Shown here piece after piece: positions 16,363-25,510 of a DNA stretch of 64,000 nt; positions within the stretch are counted from its first letter, which is position 1; every line of letters begins with the position of its first letter. The stretch spans positions 184,001 through 248,000 of the forward strand of contig JACKPC010000004.1 of assembly GCA_024233835.1 (NCBI GenBank). Direction: 5' to 3'. The notes under the pieces are model-generated. The model was not told where the DNA came from and did not search any database. It worked only from the letters and a program-made list of their open reading frames with translations. The stretch is from Leptospiraceae bacterium. Lineage in GTDB: Bacteria; Spirochaetota; Leptospiria; Leptospirales; Leptospiraceae. Made by a program: the position numbers and the translations under genes.

Positions 16363-16731
16363 TTAGAACTCCAATCCTACTTCTCTGGCTGCATCAGCAA
16401 AAGCAGCAATTTTACCATGATAAAGCATACCGGATCTATCCAGCATTACCTGCTTCACACCTTTTTCAATGGCCCTTTGAGCAATTATTTTTCCCATTTC
16501 TTCAGCTGCTTTTTTATTTTTTCTGGAGCCACCGGTTTCAGGAAAACTTTTTTCGTAAGATGTAGCATAAGCAAGAGTAACTCCCTGCTTGTCATCTACA
16601 ACCTGGGCAATCAAATACTTATTAGTTTTGTTAAAAACAAGTCTCGGACGCTCACCAAAAGTTTTTAACTTATTTCTTACCCTGAAGGTTCTTTTTCTTG
16701 AGACTTCTTTCTTCTTTTCTCTATTTATCAT
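16363..16731 (-). CDS. rplR: 50S ribosomal protein L18
   Basis: This 122-residue protein has a basic N-terminus, RPRLVFNKTNKYLIAQV and a C-terminal MLYHGKIAAFADAAREVGLEF matched as YHGKIAAFADAAREVG. L18 binds 5S rRNA together with L5. It lies between rplF and rpsE. Confidence 0.98.
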   Translation of the reverse strand: MINREKKKEVSRKRTFRVRNKLKTFGERPRLVFNKTNKYLIAQVVDDKQGVTLAYATSYEKSFPETGGSRKNKKAAEEMGKIIAQRAIEKGVKQVMLDRSGMLYHGKIAAFADAAREVGLEF

Positions 16732-16734
16732 GGC

Positions 16735-17274
16735 TTATTTCTTACCTGTTTTACCTGCTTTTCTTCTGATGTATTCATTAGAATACTTTATACCTTTCCC
16801 TTTATAAGGTTCTGGCATCCTGAAAGAACGAATATCTGCAGCTACCTGGCCAACCTGTTGTTTATCCGGTCCAAATATACGTATTTTATTAGCATCCTGA
16901 ACTTCTATTTTGACCCCATCAGGTTCATGAAAAACAACTTCATGAGAGTAACCGAGGTTAAGAACAAGGTCTTTTCCTTTTTTTGCTGCTCTGTATCCAA
17001 CACCAGTGATTTCAAGACGCTTCTCCCAGCCCTCAGAAACACCTTTAACACAATTATTAAAAAGAGCCCTAACTAATCCGTGTAGAGCTACAGTCTTCTG
17101 CTCTTCATTTTTGCGACTGAAGACCACTTTTTTTCCATCGACTTTCACTTCAATTCCTTCATACAAAGGAGTTACCAGGGTTCCTAATGGTCCTTTAACT
17201 TCAATAGCGGAAGCAGCCGGTTTTACCTCAACTTTTTCAGGTAATGTAACGGGGTTTTTACCGATTCTTGACAT
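16735..17274 (-). CDS. rplF: 50S ribosomal protein L6
   Basis: This 179-residue protein, of normal length, begins MSRIGKNPVTLPEKV. It has two repeated L6 domains and the C-terminal PEPYKGKGIKY signature. L6 sits near the GTPase centre of the 50S subunit. It lies between rpsH and rplR. Confidence 0.98.
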   Translation of the reverse strand: MSRIGKNPVTLPEKVEVKPAASAIEVKGPLGTLVTPLYEGIEVKVDGKKVVFSRKNEEQKTVALHGLVRALFNNCVKGVSEGWEKRLEITGVGYRAAKKGKDLVLNLGYSHEVVFHEPDGVKIEVQDANKIRIFGPDKQQVGQVAADIRSFRMPEPYKGKGIKYSNEYIRRKAGKTGKK

Positions 17275-17293
17275 AGCCTTACATCATGTAGAA

Positions 17294-17692
17294 TTAAGAA
17301 ACTCTACAGATTACCTCCCCACCTATTTTTAATTTCATTGCCTTTTTACTGGTCATAATACCTTTAGAAGTAGATAATATGGAGATACCAAGATTATTTT
17401 TAATAGGCTTTACATTATCGGATTTAATATAAATCCTTCTTCCGGGTCTGGAAATTCTTTTAATTTCAGAAATAACCGGTGTTCTGCGTCCTACATATTT
17501 TAAAGTTATCTCATAATCAGTAAAGGATTTAACTTCTACAGGTTTATAGTCCTTAATAAACCCCTCATCTTTAAGAATACTCAAGATTTCTTGTTTAATT
17601 TTACTTCCACTGATTACACAGGTAGCATGTCCTGCTCTTCCTGCATTACGAATTCTGGTCAACATGTCTGCAATTGGATCTGATAAACTCAT
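17294..17692 (-). CDS. rpsH: 30S ribosomal protein S8
   Basis: This 132-residue protein begins MSLSDPIADMLTRIRNAGRAG and ends with STSKGIMTSKKAMKLKIGGE, the S8 C-terminal signature. S8 binds helix 21 of 16S rRNA and in E. coli represses the spc operon; no such operator could be judged here by eye. It lies between rpsN and rplF. Confidence 0.98.
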   Translation of the reverse strand: MSLSDPIADMLTRIRNAGRAGHATCVISGSKIKQEILSILKDEGFIKDYKPVEVKSFTDYEITLKYVGRRTPVISEIKRISRPGRRIYIKSDNVKPIKNNLGISILSTSKGIMTSKKAMKLKIGGEVICRVS

Positions 17693-17704
17693 TCTTTCCT
17701 CTTC

Positions 17705-17890
17705 CTACCAGGATGCCTTGATTACACCGGGAACTTGCGCGGTGCTGGCAAGTTTTCTAAAACATAACCTGCACATATCAAACCTTCTGAGGTATCCGCG
17801 AGGACGGCCACAGAGGGGACACCTGTTGTATTCTCTAACTTTGAATTTTTTAGGTCTGAGATGCTTAGCTCTCATTGACTTCTTAGCCAT
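17705..17890 (-). CDS. rpsN: 30S ribosomal protein S14, zinc-binding type
   Basis: This 61-residue protein is the short S14 form. It has CPLCGRPRGYLRRFDMCRLC, two CxxC pairs that hold zinc. It lies between rplE and rpsH. No second, zinc-free S14 copy is in the window. Confidence 0.98.
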   Translation of the reverse strand: MAKKSMRAKHLRPKKFKVREYNRCPLCGRPRGYLRRFDMCRLCFRKLASTAQVPGVIKASW

Positions 17891-17902
17891 TCGTTTTCCC
17901 TC

Positions 17903-18448
17903 TTAATTTTTTCTATATGGCATGCCAAGAGAAGCCAGTAAGTCGTATGCTTCCTTGTCTGATGCAGTGCTTGTAACGATGGTAATATTCATACCATGTA
18001 CTTTAAAAATCTTATCAAACTGAATTTCGGGAAAAATAATCTGTTCTTTGATACTTAAATTATAATTCCCTCTTCCATCAAAACCTTTTGGGCTTACGCC
18101 TTTAAAGTCACGAACCCTGGGAAGGGCAATATTGATGAATCTGTCTAAAAACTCATACATAATAGTTCCACGAAGAGTCACCATACATCCAATGTTCATC
18201 CCTTCACGAAGCTTAAAGCCAGCTATTGACTTTTTGGCTTTCGTCTTTACAGGTTTTTGACCTGTAATTAAAGCCAGAGTTTCAAGAGCAGAGTCCATTG
18301 CCTTCGGGTTTGTGTGTCCCTCTCCAATTCCCACATTAATTATAATTTTCTCAAGGCGGGGAACTTGCATTTTAGACTTAAAAGAATACTTCTTCTCTAA
18401 TTCAGAGACAACTTCGTCGCGGTATTTCCTCTTTAACCTAGATTCCAT
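17903..18448 (-). CDS. rplE: 50S ribosomal protein L5
   Basis: This 181-residue protein has PRLEKIIINVGIGEG near the N-terminus, the RDFKGVSPKGFDGRGNYN block and a C-terminal GMNITIVTSTASDKEAY. L5 binds 5S rRNA and touches the P-site tRNA. It lies between rplX and rpsN. Confidence 0.98.
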   Translation of the reverse strand: MESRLKRKYRDEVVSELEKKYSFKSKMQVPRLEKIIINVGIGEGHTNPKAMDSALETLALITGQKPVKTKAKKSIAGFKLREGMNIGCMVTLRGTIMYEFLDRFINIALPRVRDFKGVSPKGFDGRGNYNLSIKEQIIFPEIQFDKIFKVHGMNITIVTSTASDKEAYDLLASLGMPYRKN

Positions 18449-18450
18449 TC

Positions 18451-18813
18451 TTAAATTTCCCTCTCATTAGATTTAGGGCGTGTCACTCTGACTTTACCTT
18501 TTGCCATTTCCTTGGAGCCCAGGCGAACACCTTTCTTTTCTTTTGAATCATAGAACTGAACATTAGAAATATGAATCGGACGCTCAATTTCCATAGCTCC
18601 ACCCTGAGGATTCTCCTGAGTCGGACGAACAAACTTACGAATTCTGTTGATTCCGGTTACGATTACTCGGTCTCTCTTTTTGTCAACAGCGAGTATTTTA
18701 CCTTTCTTTCCTTTGTCCTTACCTGCAATGCAGATAACCTCATCTTCCGGTTTAAGCTTAATTTTTTTAAACTTCGTGTAAGCTGAACCTCTGTAAGTTA
18801 GCTTTTTACCCAT
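18451..18813 (-). CDS. rplX: 50S ribosomal protein L24
   Basis: This 120-residue protein has a KOW motif (VICIAGKDKGKKGKIL) and the later RPTQENPQGG block. The ATG complementary to 18811-18813 was chosen because it begins 1 nt after the rplN stop and gives MGKKLTYRGS; an in-frame ATG at 18834 would lie inside rplN. L24 starts 50S assembly. Confidence 0.96.
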   Translation of the reverse strand: MGKKLTYRGSAYTKFKKIKLKPEDEVICIAGKDKGKKGKILAVDKKRDRVIVTGINRIRKFVRPTQENPQGGAMEIERPIHISNVQFYDSKEKKGVRLGSKEMAKGKVRVTRPKSNEREI

Positions 18814-18814
18814 C

Positions 18815-19207
18815 TTATAATACCTCTGGAGCAAGTGAAATGATTTTCATATATTTTTTATCGCGCAGTTCCCGTGCTACAGGCCCAAAAATCCTGGTTC
18901 CCTTCGGGTTACCTTTATCGTCAATAATAGCGACAGCGTTATCATCAAAACGAATATATGTTCCATCTTCTCTTCTGATTTCTTTCTTAGTACGAACCAC
19001 AACCGCACGTTGAACGGCCTTGTTGTGAACCTTTTTCCCTGAACCGTCTCTCAAGCCATATGCTGGCTGTGAAGATTTTACAGCAACGATAATTTCGTCG
19101 CCAACAGTTGCATATCTTTTCTTACTCCCACCGAGCACTTTGATACACATAACTTTTTTGACGCCGGAATTATCGGCAACCTGTAGAATAGTTTCCTGCT
19201 GAATCAT
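18815..19207 (-). CDS. rplN: 50S ribosomal protein L14
   Basis: This 130-residue protein begins MIQQETILQVADNSGVKKV and ends FGPVARELRDKKYMKIISLAPEVL, seen as FGPVARELRDKKYMKI. It is about eight residues longer than the usual 122; the extra residues fall around positions 45-62 (SSQPAYGLRDGSGKK). L14 lies at the subunit interface. It is between rpsQ and rplX. Confidence 0.97.
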   Translation of the reverse strand: MIQQETILQVADNSGVKKVMCIKVLGGSKKRYATVGDEIIVAVKSSQPAYGLRDGSGKKVHNKAVQRAVVVRTKKEIRREDGTYIRFDDNAVAIIDDKGNPKGTRIFGPVARELRDKKYMKIISLAPEVL

Positions 19208-19208
19208 T

Positions 19209-19469
19209 TTATTTCGCTCTCTCTACAATTTTTAAGAGTGTATGTCTTTTTTCCTTAGAAAGTGGACGAGAATCCTGAGCGATGATAATATCACCTTCTT
19301 TGCACTCATTCTTCTCATCATGAACTTTTACCCTTTTACTGTGTCTGGTAATCTTTTTAAACTTAGGATGGTTCCTTCTAGTTTCTACCAGTATAACGAC
19401 AGTTTTATCCATTTTATCGGATACTACTTTTCCCTGAATTGTTTTCTTCTTATTAGCGGGTTTTTCCAT
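19209..19469 (-). CDS. rpsQ: 30S ribosomal protein S17
   Basis: This 86-residue protein has an OB fold with IQGKVVSDKMDKTVVILVE, the KRVKVHDEKNEC block and DSRPLSKEKR. S17 is a primary 16S rRNA binder. It lies between rpmC and rplN with 1 nt to rplN. Confidence 0.98.
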   Translation of the reverse strand: MEKPANKKKTIQGKVVSDKMDKTVVILVETRRNHPKFKKITRHSKRVKVHDEKNECKEGDIIIAQDSRPLSKEKRHTLLKIVERAK

Positions 19470-19498
19470 ACTTTTTATTCCTCTTCAGGACTCAAGCT

Positions 19499-19702
19499 TT
19501 ATTTATTAGCTTTTTTCCTTTCGTTCTTCACAGTTTGGAGTAATGCAATTTTTTTTCTCAAATCCCTCAGGATTTTCGTGTTTTCAAGAGCTCGATTCAC
19601 AACTACCTCAAAACGTTTTTCCCTGAGTTGTTTATAAGAATCTTCTAATTGTGTTTCTATCTCAGAATCACTCAGTTCATGTGCTTTAATCTTCTTCTTC
19701 AT
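19499..19702 (-). CDS. rpmC: 50S ribosomal protein L29
   Basis: This 67-residue, two-helix protein starts MKKKIKAHELSDSEIE and contains LREKRFEVVVNRALENT. L29 sits at the peptide exit tunnel. Its start overlaps the rplP stop by 4 nt. Confidence 0.97.
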   Translation of the reverse strand: MKKKIKAHELSDSEIETQLEDSYKQLREKRFEVVVNRALENTKILRDLRKKIALLQTVKNERKKANK

Positions 19703-20112
19703 ACCAGTGTTCTCTTTATAAATTTGGTTTGAATGGGCAACTTGTAAGAAGCAAGATTCAGAGCTGTTTTTGCATCTTCTTCACTTACTCCAGACATTTC
19801 AAAAAGAATCCTTCCCGGTCTGATTTCTGCAACCCAGAACTCAGGACTTCCTTTTCCTTTCCCCATCCTGGTTTCAGCAGGTTTCTTAGTAATCGGGATA
19901 TGAGGAAAAATACGAATCCATAATTTCCCCCCTCTTTTTACCCTTCTATTAATAGAAATACGAGCAGCTTCAATTTGCCTGGCAGTCAGTCTTCCTGAAG
20001 TAGTAGCCATTAAGCCATATTCGCCAAATGCTACATAGTTGCCTGTTTCATCATTTCCTTTCAGGCGCCCTCTTTGCCTTTTACGGTATTTAACTCTTTT
20101 AGGTGATAACAT
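19699..20112 (-). CDS. rplP: 50S ribosomal protein L16
   Basis: This 137-residue protein starts MLSPKRVKYRKRQRGRLKG and has RMGKGKGSPEFWVAEIRPG and the ALNLASYKLPIQTKF end. L16 helps form the A-site tRNA pocket. It lies between rpsC and rpmC. Confidence 0.98.
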   Translation of the reverse strand: MLSPKRVKYRKRQRGRLKGNDETGNYVAFGEYGLMATTSGRLTARQIEAARISINRRVKRGGKLWIRIFPHIPITKKPAETRMGKGKGSPEFWVAEIRPGRILFEMSGVSEEDAKTALNLASYKLPIQTKFIKRTLV

Positions 20113-20138
20113 AATCTATACCAATCCGTTTTCTGTTC

Positions 20139-20816
20139 TTAGCTGGTTTTTCTTTTTACAGTGTACTTATCTTCCACTTCTTCTTTGGAACTTGGAAAAT
20201 GATCACCTGAATAAGTCCAAACTTTCACTCCAATTTGTCCAAATGTCGTTTTGGCTTCTTTAAAACCAAGATCTATTTTAGCACGAAGAGTATGAAGTGG
20301 AACTCTTCCATCCATATAATTCTCGGTTCTTGCCATATCAGCACCATTCAATCTTCCGGAAATAGAAATTTTGATTCCTTCTACTCCACCACGCATTGCC
20401 CTTCTAAGCTCAGACTTCATTACTCGTCTAAAAGGCATACGTTGCTCGATCTGAGTAGCAATGGTTTCGGCAATCGCTTGAGCAACCGTTTCCGGCTTTT
20501 TCACTTCTATTATGTTTATGTTAATTGGTTTTTCAGAAAGTGGTTTTATTGAATTTTTCACACTTTCGATGTTCGCACCTTTATGACCAATAACAACACC
20601 CGGTTTGGCAGTATGCAAATTTACATTGATTTTTTCCGGAAACCTTTCAACGACTATTTTTACTACTGCAGCACTTTTAAACTTGCTATTTAAGAATTTT
20701 TTGATTTTAAGATCTTCATGCAAATTCTTTTTATAGTCTTCTTTGGCGAACCAGATAGAGTCCCAGGTTCTTGTTATTTTAATTCTCAAGCCGATTGGAT
20801 TTACTTTTTGACCCAT
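20139..20816 (-). CDS. rpsC: 30S ribosomal protein S3
   Basis: This 225-residue protein starts MGQKVNPIGLRIKITRTWDS, has the KH motif VVIGHKGANIE and the C-terminal GRLNGADMARTE domain. S3 lies at the mRNA entry channel and has helicase-associated function. It lies between rplV and rplP. Confidence 0.98.
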   Translation of the reverse strand: MGQKVNPIGLRIKITRTWDSIWFAKEDYKKNLHEDLKIKKFLNSKFKSAAVVKIVVERFPEKINVNLHTAKPGVVIGHKGANIESVKNSIKPLSEKPININIIEVKKPETVAQAIAETIATQIEQRMPFRRVMKSELRRAMRGGVEGIKISISGRLNGADMARTENYMDGRVPLHTLRAKIDLGFKEAKTTFGQIGVKVWTYSGDHFPSSKEEVEDKYTVKRKTS

Positions 20817-20833
20817 GTATATTTCCTGCCTTA

Positions 20834-21166
20834 TTAGTCTGAAAGAACAACTGTGATGTGGCTCAGTTTTTTCTGAATCCTGGAAGCACGTCCTCTTGCT
20901 CTGGGACGAAACCTTTTCATAGAAGGGCCTTCGTCCACATAGATCTTTTTAACATAGAGTCTGGCAAGATCCACATTTTCATCCAGGTATTCAGCATTTG
21001 CAGCAGCTGAATTTACAAGCTTAAGTATGTCGGCTGCTATTCTTTTTTTAGTAAACTTTAAAATATCAACGGCTTCTAAGTAGTCATATCCCCTGATCTC
21101 ATTCGCGACGAGTCTTGCTTTTCTTGGAGACACTCTTATATGCCTGGCTATTGCTTTAGCTTCCAT
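20834..21166 (-). CDS. rplV: 50S ribosomal protein L22
   Basis: This 110-residue protein has RHIRVSPRKARLVANEIRG and the C-terminal FRPRARGRASRIQKKLSHI. L22 lines the peptide exit tunnel; its loop is a known site of macrolide resistance changes, but no change can be called from sequence alone. It lies between rpsS and rpsC. Confidence 0.98.
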   Translation of the reverse strand: MEAKAIARHIRVSPRKARLVANEIRGYDYLEAVDILKFTKKRIAADILKLVNSAAANAEYLDENVDLARLYVKKIYVDEGPSMKRFRPRARGRASRIQKKLSHITVVLSD

Positions 21167-21185
21167 ATTATCTTCTCATCACTCC

Positions 21186-21464
21186 CTATTTCTTAAGCTT
21201 TTTATCCTGGCTGGTATGGCCTCTATAATTTCTGGTGGGAGCAAATTCTCCCAGCTTATGACCTACCATGTTATCGTTGATATACACAGGTATAAACTTA
21301 TTTCCATTGTGAATCATCACAGTATGCCCGACCATATCAGGAAAAATTGTACTTCTTCTTGACCAGGTTTTAAAGGGTTTCTTAGTGTTCTCTGCATTGT
21401 ATTTGGTGATCTTCTTCATCAGGTGATCATCAATAAACGGGCCTTTTTTTAAACTTCTAGCCAT
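21186..21464 (-). CDS. rpsS: 30S ribosomal protein S19
   Basis: This 92-residue protein begins MARSLKKGPFIDDHLMKKI and has WSRRSTIFPDMVGHT and FAPTRNYRGH. S19 lies in the 30S head with S13. It starts 2 bp after rplB ends. Confidence 0.98.
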   Translation of the reverse strand: MARSLKKGPFIDDHLMKKITKYNAENTKKPFKTWSRRSTIFPDMVGHTVMIHNGNKFIPVYINDNMVGHKLGEFAPTRNYRGHTSQDKKLKK

Positions 21465-21466
21465 AA

Positions 21467-22312
21467 TTAGTTCCCTCTACTCCTATTACGCTTTCTTCCC
21501 TGAAGGATGAATTTACTACTGGTTTTTGACTTTTTCCTGGTCTTATAACCTTTTGTCGGAACACCTGTTGGACTCACCGGGTGACGGCCTCCGGAGGTTC
21601 TACCTTCCCCACCACCATGCGGGTGATCGATAGGGTTCATTACCACCCCTCTTACTTTCGGACGTCTACCAAGCCAACGACTCTTTCCGGCTTTACCTAT
21701 ACTTACAAGGTTCCAGTCTTTATTTCCAATAACCCCGACAGTTGCATAACATTCTTTACGAATTTTGCGAATTTCACCGGATGGAAGCTTGATACTTACA
21801 TAATCTCCGTCTCTACCGGAGATAACGGCATATGTTCCGGCAGCTCTGGCAAGCTGTCCTCCCCTACCAATTTGAAGCTCGATATTATGGATGTTAGTTC
21901 CCGGAGGGATCATATCCAGAGGCATTGCATTTCCAAGTTTTATCTCTGATTTCAGACCGGATTGAACTACATCACCTACTTTTAAGCCTTCCGGAGATAA
22001 AATATAAGAATAAACACCATCGGCATAACAGATTAAAGCCACATTGGCACTTCTGTTCGGATCATATTCGATTGCTTTTACGGTAGCCTGAATATCAGTT
22101 TTTCTTCTTTTAAAATCAATAATTCTGTATTTTCTTTTAACTCTTCCACCTCTACGGCGAACAGAGATTTTTCCATCATGGCCTCTACCGGCTTTATAAT
22201 TTAAAACCTCAACAAGAGACTTATGAGGTTTATCTGCTGTAATCTCAGAAAAATCAAGGGTAGATTTGAATCTGGTAGAAGAAGTAGTTGGTTTAAACTT
22301 ACGAATACCCAT
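21467..22312 (-). CDS. rplB: 50S ribosomal protein L2
   Basis: This 281-residue protein has GRGHDGKISVRRRGG, the RVIDFKR-like RIIDFKRRK block and the C-terminal VRGVVMNPIDHPHGGGEG, which contains the conserved His needed for peptidyl transferase. L2 joins the subunits. It lies between rplW and rpsS. Confidence 0.98.
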   Translation of the reverse strand: MGIRKFKPTTSSTRFKSTLDFSEITADKPHKSLVEVLNYKAGRGHDGKISVRRRGGRVKRKYRIIDFKRRKTDIQATVKAIEYDPNRSANVALICYADGVYSYILSPEGLKVGDVVQSGLKSEIKLGNAMPLDMIPPGTNIHNIELQIGRGGQLARAAGTYAVISGRDGDYVSIKLPSGEIRKIRKECYATVGVIGNKDWNLVSIGKAGKSRWLGRRPKVRGVVMNPIDHPHGGGEGRTSGGRHPVSPTGVPTKGYKTRKKSKTSSKFILQGRKRNRSRGN

Positions 22313-22317
22313 TTACA

Positions 22318-22626
22318 TTATGCTCCTTTGGTAAGTTGCAATTCAGCACCGTTATTGAAAGTTACTATAGCTTTCTTCCAACGCGGGCCTCTCGTTGCAA
22401 TGTTCCTGAATTTTTTATTCTTACCCCTGCAATTCACTATATTAACAGAGTCAGGTTTTATCTGGAACATTTTAAAAATAGCCTGTTTCACCATAATCTT
22501 ATTAGCATCAGGATGAATACGAAAGGTATATTTTTTCATTCTCTTCTGGTTTGCTTCACCAATGGCTTCGGTTTGTTGACTTTTTTCAGTCAGCAATGGA
22601 GAGATAATCACATTCTCAAGATGCAT
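22318..22626 (-). CDS. rplW: 50S ribosomal protein L23
   Basis: This 102-residue protein has IISPLLTEKS at the N-terminus and VNIVNCRGKNKKF near the middle, the usual L23 pattern. It is the docking site for trigger factor and SRP at the tunnel exit. Its start overlaps the rplD end by 11 bp. Confidence 0.97.
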   Translation of the reverse strand: MHLENVIISPLLTEKSQQTEAIGEANQKRMKKYTFRIHPDANKIMVKQAIFKMFQIKPDSVNIVNCRGKNKKFRNIATRGPRWKKAIVTFNNGAELQLTKGA

Positions 22627-23263
22627 TTTTATTCACCCCTTTATATTGCTCTATTATTTCATTCAGAGCACCTTCTGTAATAATTATATTATTGTTATAT
22701 AATAAATCTCTACAGGCTATTCGTTTTGAATTGATATACTTCAAAGTAGGAATGTTTCTTGAGGAAACTTTTAAATGCTTACTTTCTCCGCTTATAACCA
22801 GGGCAAAAGCACCAGCATTTACTACTTCAAGATTTTTAAAAACGTTAAAAACTTTTTTTGTACTGAACTCTTCTATTTTCAAATCTTCGATAATTTTAAT
22901 TCTCGAATCACTTGCTTTTTTATTCAGTATAGAGACAACTGCTTTGCGTTTAACGTTTCTTGATAATTTAATGGAATAGTCTCTTTTCTTAGGGCCGTGT
23001 ACAATACCACCACCAGTCCAGTGCGGTGCTCTGCTGGAACCCTGTCTGGCACGACCGGTTCCTTTTTGAGCCCAGGGTTTTTTACCCCCACCACTCACTT
23101 CACTTCTATCTTTCGTTGAATGGTTTCCGCTTCTTAAATTGGCGTTTTCGGCCTTGATAGCGTCATATATAGCACCTTCACTCACGACGCTATTAAATAT
23201 CGAAGGTGGAAGTTCTACTTCCCCAATCTGTTTTCCTTCTGCAGAATACTTCAGTGCTTTCAT
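22616..23263 (-). CDS. rplD: 50S ribosomal protein L4
   Basis: This 215-residue protein has the extended loop GGGKKPWAQKGTGRARQGSS and SRAPHWTGGGIVHGPKKRDY. In E. coli L4 also represses the S10 operon; here the gene follows rplC. It overlaps rplW by 11 bp. Confidence 0.98.
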   Translation of the reverse strand: MKALKYSAEGKQIGEVELPPSIFNSVVSEGAIYDAIKAENANLRSGNHSTKDRSEVSGGGKKPWAQKGTGRARQGSSRAPHWTGGGIVHGPKKRDYSIKLSRNVKRKAVVSILNKKASDSRIKIIEDLKIEEFSTKKVFNVFKNLEVVNAGAFALVISGESKHLKVSSRNIPTLKYINSKRIACRDLLYNNNIIITEGALNEIIEQYKGVNKNAS

Positions 23264-23291
23264 TTTTTCTTATACCCTTGCGTTTCTTTAC

Positions 23292-23915
23292 CTATCCCTG
23301 TTTTGTGATAGTCACAATCGATCTATTTTGACCGGGGACAGAACCTGCTACGAGGATGATGTTCTTGTCCTCAATAATTTTCACTACTTTCAGATTACCA
23401 ACTGTTCTTTTCACTCCCCCCATTCTACCGGGAAGTTTAATTCCTTTAAATACCCTGGATGGAGTTGAACAGGCTCCTATGGAACCCGGGTGTCTCTGGA
23501 ATCTGGAGCCATGAGATTCGGGACCACCGCTGAATCCATGCTTCTTAACCACACCCTGAAAACCTTTCCCTTTTGTTACACCCGAAACTTTCACCTTATC
23601 AGAAATCGAAAATATATCAGAAGCTTTGATAACAGAACCGGCTTCCGGAGCGTTACCTTCAAACTTAAATTCTTTCAAATATCTTTTAGGGCTAATTCCA
23701 CATTTACTTAAGTGTTGTTTTTCGGGGTAAGTGAGTAAAGATTCTCTCACATCTCCATAAGCAAGTTGTAATGCAGAGTAGCCATCTTTTTCAACAGTTT
23801 TAACCTGGGATACAGCACAGGGCCCTACCTCAAGTACAGTAACGGAAACCATTGCTCCGGTCTCATCATAAACGTGAGACATCCCAAGTTTTCTTCCGAT
23901 TAAACCTTTACTCAT
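23292..23915 (-). CDS. rplC: 50S ribosomal protein L3
   Basis: This 207-residue protein begins MSKGLIGRKLGMSHVYDETG and has the loop GGPESHGSRFQRHPGSIG that reaches towards the peptidyl transferase centre. A Shine-Dalgarno-like AGGTAAGG lies before the ATG. It lies between rpsJ and rplD. Confidence 0.98.
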   Translation of the reverse strand: MSKGLIGRKLGMSHVYDETGAMVSVTVLEVGPCAVSQVKTVEKDGYSALQLAYGDVRESLLTYPEKQHLSKCGISPKRYLKEFKFEGNAPEAGSVIKASDIFSISDKVKVSGVTKGKGFQGVVKKHGFSGGPESHGSRFQRHPGSIGACSTPSRVFKGIKLPGRMGGVKRTVGNLKVVKIIEDKNIILVAGSVPGQNRSIVTITKQG

Positions 23916-23925
23916 CTACCTTACC

Positions 23926-24234
23926 TCAAGATTTTATGTCAACCGATACGCCTGCAGGTAGTTGCAGCTTCATAAGTGCTTCTACCGTATCTTCGTTTGT
24001 ATCCAGTATGTCTATGAGCCTCTTATGAGTTCTCATTTCAAATTGCTCTCTTGATTTCTTATTCACATGTGGAGAACGCAAAACAGTAAATCTCTCTATC
24101 TTAGTAGGTAGAGGAATAGGACCGGAGACAGTTGCCCCAGTCCTTTTAGCTGTTTGGACGATCTCATGGGTTGATTGGTCAATCAACCTGTGATCAAAAG
24201 AACGAAGTTTTACTCTAATTCTTTGTCCTGCCAT
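23926..24234 (-). CDS. rpsJ: 30S ribosomal protein S10
   Basis: This 102-residue protein starts MAGQRIRVKLRSFDHRLID and has GPIPLPTK and SPHVNKKSREQFEMRTHKR. The ATG complementary to 24232-24234 was chosen: it lies 7 nt after the tuf stop and gives the standard N-terminus, while an upstream ATG at 24249 lies inside tuf. S10 also works with NusB in transcription antitermination. Confidence 0.97.
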   Translation of the reverse strand: MAGQRIRVKLRSFDHRLIDQSTHEIVQTAKRTGATVSGPIPLPTKIERFTVLRSPHVNKKSREQFEMRTHKRLIDILDTNEDTVEALMKLQLPAGVSVDIKS

Positions 24235-24241
24235 GCCCGTC

Positions 24242-25459
24242 TTACTCAATTATATCCGCAACTACACCGGAACCGATGGTTTTTCCACCTTCACGGATAG
24301 CGAATTTAAGCCCTTTATCCATTGCTATTTTATGAATTAATTCAACAGTAACAGATACGTTATCTCCAGGCATAACCATTTCTACACCCTGTGGAAGTAA
24401 TACTTCACCGGTAATGTCAGTAGTTCTAAAATAGAACTGCGGACGATACTTATTAAAGAAAGGTTTATGACGTCCACCCTCTTCTTTAGTAAGAACGTAT
24501 ACCTCAGCAGTAAACTTCTTGTGCGGAGTAATAGAACCTGGCTTCGCCAGAACCTGACCTCTTTCGATATCTTCTTTTTTAACACCACGAAGAAGAGCAC
24601 CGATGTTATCCCCAGCTTCTGCTTGATCCAGAAGTTTACGGAACATCTCGATACCTGTAACAACAGATTTTGAAGTCTGGTCTTTAATACCAACGATTTC
24701 AATTTCTTCGTTCAGTTTTAAGATACCTGTTTCCACACGACCTGTAGCTACAGTTCCACGACCTGTAATAGAGAAAACGTCTTCTACCGGCATAAGGAAA
24801 GGTTTATCAGTAATCCTTTTGGGAGTTGGAACATAACTGTCAACAGCTTCCATAAGCTTAATTACTGCTTTCACTCCAAGCTCAGAATCGTCTCCTTCGA
24901 GAGCTTTCAGAGCAGAACCATGAATGATAGGAATTTCAGGCTCTCCTGCTTTCGGGAATCCGTAAGACTTTAATAAGTCGCGAATCTCTTCTGTAACGAG
25001 TTCGATCATTTCTTCTCTTTCATCGTCACCTAACTGATCTGCTTTGTTTAAGAACACAACGATATACGGAACACCTACCTGTCTTGCAAGAAGGATGTGC
25101 TCTTTAGTCTGGGGCATAGCTCCATCGGGTGCAGATACAACAAGTATCGCAGCATCCATCTGAGCAGCTCCGGTAATCATGTTTTTTACATAGTCAGCGT
25201 GTCCCGGACAGTCTACGTGTGCGTAGTGCCTGTTAGGAGTTTCATACTCCTGGTGAGAAGTTGCAATGGTAATCCCTCTCTCTCTTTCTTCAGGAGCGTT
25301 ATCAATCTGGTCATATGCAACAGCTTTGTTTTTACCGCCGTATGCTTTTGCCAGTGTTGTTGTAATAGCAGCTGTCAGAGTGGTCTTTCCATGGTCCACG
25401 TGACCTATTGTACCAATATTTAAGTGTGGCTTACTTCTATCAAATTTTTCTTTTGCCAT
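24242..25459 (-). CDS. tuf: Elongation factor Tu
   Basis: This 405-residue protein has GHVDHGKTT (G1), DCPGHADY (G3), NKADQ (G4) and the C-terminal GGRHKPFFNKYRPQFYFRT. It delivers aminoacyl-tRNA to the ribosome. A good Shine-Dalgarno sequence (AAGGAG, about 9 nt upstream) precedes the ATG. It is about ten residues longer than E. coli EF-Tu. It lies between an EF-G-like GTPase gene and rpsJ. Confidence 0.98.
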   Translation of the reverse strand: MAKEKFDRSKPHLNIGTIGHVDHGKTTLTAAITTTLAKAYGGKNKAVAYDQIDNAPEERERGITIATSHQEYETPNRHYAHVDCPGHADYVKNMITGAAQMDAAILVVSAPDGAMPQTKEHILLARQVGVPYIVVFLNKADQLGDDEREEMIELVTEEIRDLLKSYGFPKAGEPEIPIIHGSALKALEGDDSELGVKAVIKLMEAVDSYVPTPKRITDKPFLMPVEDVFSITGRGTVATGRVETGILKLNEEIEIVGIKDQTSKSVVTGIEMFRKLLDQAEAGDNIGALLRGVKKEDIERGQVLAKPGSITPHKKFTAEVYVLTKEEGGRHKPFFNKYRPQFYFRTTDITGEVLLPQGVEMVMPGDNVSVTVELIHKIAMDKGLKFAIREGGKTIGSGVVADIIE

Positions 25460-25510
25460 CTAAAAAAAATCTCCTTACATCTAAACAAGAATTCTTAAAG
25501 AATCTTTAAA